Positions 54,785 through 64,000 of a stretch of 64,000 bases of DNA are shown here, piece after piece; within the stretch, counting starts at the first letter, position 1, and each line of letters starts with the position of its first letter. The notes beneath the pieces are model-generated. The model was not told the origin of the DNA. It saw nothing but the letters and a program-made list of their open reading frames with translations, and made no database searches. This DNA comes from Rhizopus arrhizus. Lineage: Eukaryota > Mucoromycota > Mucoromycetes > Mucorales > Rhizopodaceae. The position numbers and the translations under genes are program-made. The DNA lies in NCBI GenBank assembly GCA_024220505.1, contig JAKZZE010000013.1, positions 992,001 to 1,056,000 of the forward strand, written 5' to 3'.

Positions 54785-55396
54785 TTATTTTTTTAAAAAA
54801 GAAGATCTCTTGAGCGTCCATTTGTCATCATCGCCGTCATCGAGCGTTACCTGTCTCGCCTTCTTTTTCTTCTTTCTCACTACCTTTGTTGCTGTTATTG
54901 CTGCAGAGTCTGTGTTATTACTGGCTATCTGTGATGTAGCAATGATGGTTTGATCCTTTTGTTTTTCAACACGTTTAATATCTTCAATTTGTGATAAGTA
55001 ATCTTTCTTTATTTGTTTTAATTTTTCTGCTCTCGCTGTTAGTTGTTTTGACCTTCCACTTAGCATGGACATTGTGGCCTTGATTGATAATAACTTTGTA
55101 TGATACACAGATACTTTATCCATCTATATTATATCATCTAAGTCAGTCTTTCTTTCTTTCACGTTGTGCTTTACATTGCGCTTTATCTCTGTCAAGTCAT
55201 TTTCTGATAATAAAGAACTAGTCTTTTGAAGAATGCCTGCCAATTCATTCTGTGCATTTCTAATGTGATTTCTTGTTAGCTATACTTTCTTTAAAAATAT
55301 AACATGCTTTTACTTTATTGATAACAACTGTTCTTCTAGGTGTGTTATAGTTGATTGTATTTGAGAGCTATAATTTGCACTGATCTCAATTGACAT
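54785..55396 (-). CDS. BLOC1S6: Pallidin-like BLOC-1 subunit 6
   Basis: Three exons (55396-55314, 55259-55175, 55123-54785) with GT-AG introns of 54 and 51 nt give 168 residues. The segment DKVSVYHTKLLSIKATMSML, then SGRSKQLTARAEKLKQIKKD, matches the pallidin pattern of human BLOC1S6 (YHxKLxxIRxxMxxLxxxxxKLKKRAxKLQ) and is predicted coiled coil. BLOC-1 acts in endosome-to-vacuole/lysosome trafficking. The tail has a lysine-rich, acidic end (VRKKKKKARQVTLDDGDDDK). The second intron could alternatively start 12 nt further downstream (GTGAAA, leaving 39 nt); the GTAAAG donor was chosen for length. It converges on eIF2-beta and is co-directional with NUP188. Confidence 0.75.
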
Positions 55397-55696
55397 TTTT
55401 TTGTTTAAAAAGAAAAATAAGCAAAATAACAGTCAGATGCACTTTCTCGTTTATTATTCCTACTTGTTACAGCACATAATAAGTATGGGCTCATACGAAG
55501 CATATTCTTGCTTATATAAAAGTACTGATGACCTTCTTTATTTAAGCAGGTATATGCTGTTTTCTTTTCTTTTTTAAGCTCATTAGAAGTGAATTAATCT
55601 ATACACAATCGTTAGACAATCTTTAGCAAGGACAAAACTTACTGAAAATGATGTTTTATTATAAAAATAAGATGAATACAGATTTACTTTTTTATG
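55397..55696. other. Spacer between NUP188 and the pallidin-like gene
   Basis: About 300 bp containing the NUP188 3' end (TATAAAACATCATTTT near 55665 on the minus strand has AATAAA-like sequence) and the promoter of the downstream gene. Confidence 0.35.
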
Positions 55697-58600
55697 TTAA
55701 TTTTCAAAGAATCGCTTGCTCAAGAAGGTTTGAAGCATGTATATCAATTTGATTCTTGACTTTATATCTACATCATTTTTTTCACTCAACTTTTCTAACG
55801 TAGATGCTGCTTTTGATAACACTTCGACGATATCCATGATGTTTTCTACAGCAATGACCATCTTCATCTCGTTTGTAATATTAGGTTTTGCAACCCAAAG
55901 AGCGGCTTGGGATGTCAGCATCAAGGAGCAACTCTGGACGACGTCCAAAGCCTCTTGTATGGGTTGATTTTCGTCCTTGGAGTCCTGCCATTGATTGACC
56001 ATGATGATACCCGCGTTGATGCATTCTACCATGGTGCCAAAGGAGGCCTCGTTGTCTGTGGAGGCTCGCATGTCTGGATAGAGGATCGTATTGCCAAAGG
56101 GCCATTCTATCTCTGGCTCTGTCAGAACAAGATCAGCATTGCATAAAATGATCAAGGTGGTGAGCATGGTGTGAGTGATGGTCAAAATAGATTTCAAAAT
56201 TGTGTTCATGAATTTGTCTGTTGCCTCTGCTTGATTGGTGCGATAGAGTTGTGCTTTCATATGAGAGGGATGTGTAAAGAAATAGAGGTAGCGTTGCAGT
56301 AGTAAAAATGAGCAGTCCTTGAATGACATGAAGAGGTTAGTCGCTAAATGAGGTATACGCTCCAATCGCTTTGATAGCTCGTAAAAAACGTCATTGATAC
56401 ATTTTAGCTCTTCCAATAATGGCTCTGAAAGACACTCCAAGGGTGCAAGTGCAAATAGTGAATCGCTCGGGCTATTGGCTTTTTCAAATGTCTTTCCGAT
56501 TTGTGGTCCACATATCTGTAATAAATTGACTGTGTTTCGTAAGACTGTATCTGAATCATTTACAGTTCGCAGCAGGTTGCTGACCACATCAAGAATTTGA
56601 CACCACACAGAGTGAAGTGGATTACGCTCTACATAACCAGGCTCTCGCTTATTTTTATCACCAAATTGGATAAACAAGTCTAGTGTGCCTTGCTGTAGAC
56701 GTGTGGTGAGACTGTTGTTTGTTAAAGCGTCAAAAACATGATTTTCAACAAGCAATTGAGCAGCCTTTGGTATGTTGGACAGGGTAAGCAAAAGATACAA
56801 TGCGGTTTCAGTAAACGGTGTGATATTGAGACTGTAAAGACGATCAGAGCAAGATGTTTGTCTATAAAGTGTGTATGTGTTAGATTTATGATGAGTTGGC
56901 CATTTGGTTTTTTATTACCTATCAATCTCTTTAACCATGACTTCAATACCTCCATAGAATAGTTTCAACAGTGAGCTAATGGTATGATGTGTAGCAAATT
57001 CAGAGAGCCAGAAATCTTGATTGACACCGTATCTGCTATGGACGATTTCTTGTAGCAAAGAGGTAACAATGGTGACATCCTTGATGCAGTTGTCCATGTC
57101 TTCCTCTGTAGCAGTAGAACCCTCAGCGCTAAATGATTGTGCCTTGACACACAGCACGTGGAAGCATGAGCAAGTGACAGATACGATGAGTTTGAGACAT
57201 GATGGTATATCTAATTGTTTACAAACATGCTCTGCAGCGCCTCGGAGTGTATAAAGACAAAGTAAGGTTGATTCAAGCAAAGGGCGGTGAAAGTAAACAG
57301 CGGTCGTGTCTAGCACACTTTGCATTAGAGCAAAATTCTCGCGCATAAGCAAATCACGAATGATGAAAAGGATTCGAAATGTTTGCGTAAAGTGTTTTTC
57401 TTTGGCCACAGAATCTTGACCTACCAGGATAGGTTTGGATTTTTCAATCCAATCCTCAATCAAATTTCTAATAGTGTGTATCAGCATGCTGTAAGAAGTC
57501 AATGTGACACCGTCCCGTCTTTCTTCAGCTTTGGCTTGTTGAATCAAATCACATATAAAGCTGCAAAGGTTGTCTAAGTTACTTGTTGAGCCCTTGGCAA
57601 CCCAGATCAAGTTATTAACATGATGTGAGCAAGTTTCAACAAAGGTCTTGAAGGACCGTAGCAAGACAATCTGTGAATCCACCATTGAATAATTATGGTT
57701 AGCTTCTATAATCTGTTTAAGCAAGCTACTCGAAAGACGTTCGACATCCATAGCAGCATTGATTTCGGGTGTCACCAACATATTTTCTTTTCGATCAAGA
57801 TTGTATTTCTCCCTGATACTGTTGTACAATGAGAATACGCGGTTTGCAGTCATACGGAAGTTGTATAGATAAGAATAACCATACTGGCGTGGTTCACCAG
57901 GTGCTCCATCATCACCAGAGCCGATCATGGGTGATTTGAAGAGCAAAGAAGAAGAATCGTTGATACCAATGGTCAGCAGCAATGCTCTGGCAGTATTGTC
58001 TGACATTTTTGATAATTGAGGATTGAAATCGCTTTTTACAAACTCGACACGCATCTGTGATAGCTTAGTCGGTTCGCTTATCTTGGACAGCAGATTCCTT
58101 AGGCCGACAGGAAGAGAGTCCTCTGTACTTGAAGATTTCTTGGATCCAGCAGTCAAATGTATCTCATAAGCAACGATGCGCATTGCAAATGCTTTACTCA
58201 GATTTGCGCAGCAGATTTGTCGAACGGCCAAGTCAGATTGATTCTTTTCATTAAAATCAGCCTCTAATAGATTCACGTTTTCTGATATATTTTCTGATGA
58301 TACGTCCATCTTTGGGTTCAATAGCACCTTGCCAAGGACATCCCACAAGGCGCTGTCACTGCGCGTGCGTTCCACCAAATCATAGTGGTCAAAGGCTGTC
58401 TGCCAAAAAGTAGATAAAAATCGTAGGACGTTGGACATTACTGTAGGCTTATTTATTGACAAGGTCTCCCATTTGTCCAAGATATCCACAGCAGCACGAA
58501 TGGCCGAATAAACTGTGTTTGTATTTGTACTTGTGCTGGCGGCAGTAGATGTGCCTTGGTTGTTTAGTAAGCGAACAGCTGATTTTGGGCTAGGCATGAT

Positions 58601-61600
58601 AAAATCACCACAGTCCAGGAAAAGAATGGCCAGACTGGGTTGAGTTTCCAAAAGAGACGTGATCAGTTGCCAAATTGCAGAAAGCAAAATCTCATTTTGT
58701 GAGTCGTCCTTGGCTATCTCGAGATAGGCGCGGATGATGGCATGCGCTTCAGCAGTATCACCCAGATGTTGTACGAAACTAGGCACTGTCTTCCAGGCAG
58801 AAGTCGTACGACACAAAAGCGATAATACATTTGTAGCTTGAATGGGCAAAGTAATACTGTGACGATAATTGATGTGTTTTGCGATATGCAACAAAAAGTC
58901 AGGACAGCTACCCTGTGCGGGTCTTTCAAACATCAAGCGTTCCAGTACACTTTCAGGTTGAGATGTTCCTTCATTGATTTGTTCCAATCGTCGTTGAAGC
59001 AATATCTTTATAAATATCAAGGTGAGTTCTGTCAATTCTTCAGCTTGTTCTGCTTCTTTGATATGACTGGATTTGTATAACGCATTGGCCATGTCGGCTC
59101 CATCTGAGACTGTGTGAAGTAAAGGTGATACGTGGTAGAAACCACCATTATACAGAAAATTATTAAACAGGCCATCGCGTATATCACTTAATGTCAATTG
59201 AGTTCCTGCAGGACGTTCTTTAAAGTAGTTGCAAATTTCTATAAATATGGATAGTAATTTGATATTGATAAGATAACGTTCAGAGATCTTTTTGTAACGC
59301 CAGACAGAGCAAGAAGGGAATACTTCGAGCATAAGATAATGTAAACAAATGTACAATGTATCCACTTGTGCTTGACAATCAGGAGCGGCACCTGTTTCTC
59401 TAGCCCACCAGTTGTCTTGAATGTCACGAACAAGACCATGCACTAAATCCAAGAATGCCAGCAGCAAACCATAGCTTCCGGCTGCACATTCAAACTTTGC
59501 AACAATCTGTCGTATTCCAGACACACGGTTCGCAGTAAACGATAGTTTGGAAGTACTGCTGGATGGAATTGTGCTAGAGAAGACGCGTGGAAGGATGGGA
59601 GCTGTCTGCAGATAAGCCCAAATGTGTTGACGGTAATGAGGGAGTAGCAAATGGATACATTTAACTGCTAATGTTGCAATGGAAAGGGGACAAGGGTGTA
59701 CATTGCTGCAGAAAGTGAGAATGTCACAGAGAACAGACACAAGAATAGGTATATTGTACGTTACACCAGGCACAGCTGCAGCGGCCTGAACATGATCAAC
59801 CAAGGAAGGAACCAGTTTAGGATTGTTTATCAAGACATGATAAATGAGGTCGAGAATACTAACAATGGCTTCAGAATTCCCTCCGTCCAGTGTAAAATCA
59901 TCATTTTGAACATCTACACCATTTGATCCACGTTGCTTCATAGAATTTGCTAAAATGGACACTAGCATGTGCCATCCAGAGTAGCTGCGAGTAAACTGTA
60001 CGATTCGATTGTTTTCTGTACTGGATAATAAAATGCCACGAGTCTGCTGGGGAATCGTAATGCCAGTTATGTAGTTCAATGGAGGTGTCACACGCATTGC
60101 TTGATCGGTATGAATGACTGCAACATTATTCTCTACAGTTGCTGATACGTAAAAGCCGTCCTTCAGGATAACTGTGATAGTTGGTATGTTACATAGATAT
60201 TGGTATACTTTATCAGCCGGTTTTTCTTCCACCCGTATATCCAATTCATTTGTACAAGTCAATGCGGATAAAAGTCTAGTAAAATCTGTAAAGAGCACAG
60301 GGAATCTACCAAGAGCAGAACTTATCAATGGGTTCTGGTTGTCTTTATCCATATCGTCATTCCAAAATGCTGTACATAACTCTGGTTGATCTTGATAAAC
60401 GGCACAGTAACAATCAATCAATCCTGAATAACTCTCGGTTGGGAGGAACTGTGGGAGTGTGGTAGCCAAGAATGACTTCAAAAGCAATCTCAGCACAGAT
60501 CGATATCCAAAGCTATTCACATCATCCTCATCGCAGATACCACAGTCAAGTATACCTTGAATAAAGTCAAATACACCAAGCTTTAATGAACGTCCTATCA
60601 AAGTACGCTCAAGGTGATCTGTTTGTTGAATACAGATTGTTCTTTTCTCTGATGCGTCAAGGCCAGCAGTTTGTGCGAATGATCTATCAGATAAAATTGA
60701 GGTTGATAGCTGCTGCTTGCCCTCTAATATAGGCTTGACTACACTGTATTCCTTTGGGAGCTCAGATGATACTGCATCGACAGCAGATCGCAAGCAGGTC
60801 AGGAAATAAGACCAAGCCATCAAAAAAACAGAATGTTCTTCATCATTTCCCATATATAAAACCACTTGATTTATCTTTGCTACCATCTCTGGTGTATCAA
60901 TCAAACTTGCATCAGCTCCTGCAGGGTCCAATTTTATGTCTAATGTGAGGTAAGGAGGAAGGACAACGCTCACAGCCAACAGACTCGAGATATTAGTAAC
61001 TTGCTCACGTAGCTTTTCGCCTTCACTGTCCAAAGCATAACTAAAGATTTGAAAAGTACCAAAATTGTTTACTTCAAATTCTTGAATGATGGACAAAATA
61101 AAGCTGGGCGAGTAAGATGCGGTGATGCTAAAGATGAATAAGATTTCCAATATCGCTTTCTGTTCCTTCAAGTTTTGTTTTGCATAAGCTGCAGGCCAAC
61201 CAGAAAATACACAATGGCGTGTGGGTATTTTGGAACGGACAAGATTGGAGAACTGAGCCAGTAGTCGGTTCACAAATGGTATGCTGTTAGTGTTGTCTTC
61301 AGATAGAGTGTGAACAATGTCGCTAGCGATTACGTTAAAAGGATGTTCCTTATTTATAGAGATACGTTGTAATGATCCAATACAGTTCAAGAGACAGATA
61401 CGGTCCTCAAAATAAAAGCTGATAATATCCATAATGAGTTCTTCATTTTCATTCAAAGGAAGAGACTCGGCACTCTGAAAGCGATCTACATAATTTTTGT
61501 TTTCTTGCTTGTAAGATTCCCAAACGGATGCACACTGAATTTCATTCAAGTTGACAATGTCGGATACCCTTGTAATAAGGTCTTTTTCTTTTTGGTCAAA

Positions 61601-61877
61601 TGAAACTGATTTTCCATTGATGATGACAGGCGTGTTTAATCTGGAACGGGACTGAGACGAGGCCGCTGAGAAGGCATCAAGGCCCAGCTTAAACTGACCG
61701 CGTTTTTCCTCAAGTAAGGTTTGAATTCGATCTGTAGAGCATTGCTCGGCGCCTCTTTCGATTGTATCAAATAGCTTACGATAAGTTCTATTATAAAATT
61801 ATAAACTTGGCAATGCTTTCTTAAGGAATGAAGAGTACATACCCAGCGAACTTGTTGTTACGATCGCTTTCTGCCAT
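55697..61877 (-). CDS. NUP188: Nucleoporin NUP188
   Basis: Three exons (61877-61843, 61787-56919, 56861-55697) with 55- and 57-nt GT-AG introns give 2,022 residues, a large all-helical scaffold nucleoporin of the Nup188/Nup205 type in the inner ring of the nuclear pore. Blocks resembling NUP188 are SYSGWHMLVSILANSMKQRG with an SH3-like stretch just before it (ITGITIPQQTRGILLSSTEN), YGLLLAFLDLVHGLV, LEVFPSCSVWRYKKISERYL, ITSLLETQPSLAILFLD and, in the last exon, ALYLLLTLSNIPKAAQLLVE. The first exon encodes only MAESDRNNKFAG. Exon 2 is open for 4,869 nt. It is longer than human NUP188 (1,749 residues). Confidence 0.88.
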
Positions 61878-64000
61878 GCAATGAAAAAAAGAAAAAAAGA
61901 AAAAAAAGAAAAAAAAAAGGTTTGTAAAGGTGTTCCTTATAAAAGGATTTTGTAGTAGAAAACACGAAAAAAGAAAAAGAAATGAGCGCTTCACTTAAAT
62001 CTCGCGAAATTGAAAAAATAACGTCACTATATCCATTTATACAGTGATACAGACTGTTACTGATAAAGATCTTGTTGATAGCATATCAATAATAATAAAT
62101 ATATTAAATCATGCAAGAGAAAAATATAAAAGGGTACATAATTTAGCAATAAAATTGAATGATTCTTGAGTAAATTGAGTTGCACAGTACTCAAGGGCTA
62201 TGCAACAAGGTAAAATAAATCTCTTATACATTCTCAGTAGAACTGTTCAAATTCCTAAAACCTTCATTGGTTCCTTAAGGAAGAGTGAGACTATTATTTC
62301 TCTTTACTTACTGTAGCAAGAGTCTAAAGTCCAGACGCGTTTTTCTCTCTTTAGGTCAGTGAACCAAATATGATATAGTAGTGTCGATAAATGACTATTA
62401 TATTAATACAAGCTAATTCAACATTATTCCTTGAGGTTATTTTTTGCCCTGATCCTATAAAAGAAAGCAAAATGTTTTAAATACTCCAGGGCAAAGACTT
62501 TGACATGGTGATCACAGAGACAGAATTTTATTTGGTCACAATGATGAATTGTCTGTCCCCATCTGTCTTTGCCTTGATCCTTCAAGCTCATAATTTGAAC
62601 TACTATAGACAACATTGTTCTTGTTATCCAAAAAAGTGACGCCAATTAACTTTATAAACATGATGCAGGTGTTTCTAGTCGCTGCTGTTGTACCACATTT
62701 CTGATTTACTTGTTTCATAAAATGTGAAGCATACCGAGGGCTTTTTCTGCATTTTATGATTTGTTAAAAGTCTACCTTCTACATTCGTTGGTGCTTGGGC
62801 TCATATCAGCCAAGACTAAAGGGTATATATTTACGCACTTGTAGATAGTCCAACTGAACTCTCTATTTTTCTCTATATGCAATGATAAAATGTTCTCATA
62901 ATAGCATCTGTAATTATCTACAAAGGTTTACAGGAGCATTGTATTTATTTTATGTTATTATAAAGATAAGATCGAATGGCAGGCTTTTAAAGGTACTCAG
63001 TTCAAGTGTCTGGTTTAACCTGTTGATTTCCTTATTCTGAATTGATTGAATTTTGATAAAGGTTGCTGTAAGAAGCCATAAATGGTTGACCAATGCTAGG
63101 TATCCTATCTATATTATTCTTTTGATAATGACTTGCATTAATGATAGAGTGGATCAATGGATAGTAAATGCAGTCTTGTGGTTCTATACCTTCCTTTGAA
63201 CTAAGAAAGAACATGTATTTTAGAACGTATATTCTGACATAAAAATTATAATGGATATTTAATAGCAACAATCCTTGATAGAGATGTCCAACTATGAGGT
63301 AATGTTTAAATGAACAAGTGCTTTGTCTATCAGTTCAAGTTCAATCAAGCCAGCAAATATTGGTAAAATATTGCTTTAATATCCTGAATTAAAGTAAAAT
63401 CAGATATAGCTTCTGGCAGACAAGAAATAGGATTGGTTATAAAGACGTAAATAATAGACGTGATTTGATGGTTTTCTCTCTTTAGGTCATATTTCACTAT
63501 TTTCCTTACAAAAGTTAAAACAAGGCATGCTGTAAAAGAATACAGCTCTAAAAGTTTCAACAGATTCCCATTGGAAGAAAAGAGCAAAAGGTTTTAGGTT
63601 TCGAGTGTTTGCTTGATAGTTATCAAGTGTTAGCCTGTGTCAAATGATTGTGCTAAATCATTTGGCCTGGTGAGGTCTCATGTTGGCGATGAATGACAGA
63701 GTGTTCATCGAGCGTTATGTCATATCCATCATGCGTCTCTATTCACCATTTTTAATCTACCTCATCCTTTCTCTCTCTTTTTTTCGAAAGCAATGCTCCT
63801 TTCTGATTCCGCTTGAGTTTGTTTAATATAAAAATCAGGAACAATAGGGCATTCTATTTTTGTGTCCTTCTGTGTGACTGTAAAAAAGTTTTCCTCGTCA
63901 ATCCAGTGATGAGAGAAGAAATGAACGCCACCCGAAAATTTTTTAGAGTTTGTTTTGTATATGAAAGCTCATGATCTTGCTGCTTTCAATTTTTGAAGTT
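61878..64000. other. Region upstream of NUP188 to the window edge
   Basis: The first about 100 bp (A-rich runs at 61885-61918) is the NUP188 promoter side. The remaining 2 kb has no confident gene. Minus-strand frames at 62536-62718, 63032-63271 and 63345-63587 have plausible amino-acid composition but no motif and no clear splice joins. A 12-base motif TCTCTTTAGGTC occurs at about 62348 and 63478. No tRNA or rRNA was recognised. Confidence 0.4.

Noticed and set aside
55737..60948. Numerous short ORFs within NUP188
   Set aside because: All lie in other frames of one continuous, family-consistent coding region.
55697..61877. NUP205/NUP192 as the identity of the large nucleoporin
   Set aside because: Length fits either, but the blocks around YSGWHML, VWRYKK and LLETQPSLAILFLD resemble NUP188 better.
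62424..63587. Possible minus-strand gene (three ORFs of 60-80 codons)
   Set aside because: Composition is plausible, but no motif, start context or in-phase splice joins were found; recorded only as an unassigned region.

Overview
This is a eukaryotic, AT-rich window from an early-diverging fungus, most likely Mucoromycota (Mucorales-like). The host genes carry many short GT-AG introns (45-57 nt), are closely packed, and include fungal-type VTC1 and a secreted DPP5-like peptidase. The repeats are Tc1/mariner families, Tf1/sushi-type chromoviruses and APE-type LINEs. There is no prokaryotic organisation and no CRISPR array.

The window has two parts. From 1 to about 45.7 kb it is almost entirely transposable elements inserted into one another. 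From about 46 kb to the end it is host sequence: VTC1 (+), ALG14 (-), a DPP5-like peptidase (-), an unresolved beta-propeller-like gene (+), eIF2-beta (+), a pallidin/BLOC1S6-like gene (-) and NUP188 (-).

Repeat half, left to right. (a) A tandem array of about 0.5-0.6 kb LTR-like units starts before the window and runs to about 8.28 kb; a 5.4 kb decayed Tc1-like element (1490-6920) sits in it at a TA. (b) A Merlin/IS1595-type transposase gene is cut after its third exon and followed by a 216 bp MITE and a Tc1-like element (9267-10858). (c) A 3' LINE fragment, then a Tc1-like element with an intact transposase (11276-13450) whose left end carries a solo LTR. (d) An APE-type LINE running from 13452 to an A/TA-rich tail at about 27615, split by two Tc1-like elements, a solo LTR and a complete 5,993 bp chromovirus (21581-27573; LTRs 581 and 580 bp; target duplication GAGAT). 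(e) An older chromovirus copy whose gag is split by a Tc1-like element that itself contains a second one, and whose pol carries two further LTRs. (f) Hypothetical and pseudogene remnants: a coiled-coil gene, a CACTA-like transposase, a PD-(D/E)XK-like gene, an IS630-like element with 162 bp terminal repeats, and more solo LTRs.

Most junctions can be checked by reading: removing an insertion together with one target copy restores the interrupted reading frame, which gives a relative order of insertion. Two transposases (12222-13244 and 19010-20101) are uninterrupted; the others have nonsense changes or frameshifts. The host genes act in separate processes (polyphosphate synthesis, N-glycosylation, extracellular peptide use, translation initiation, endosome trafficking, nuclear pore) and do not form a functional cluster. 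All coordinates and splice sites were read by eye; no homology search was run.
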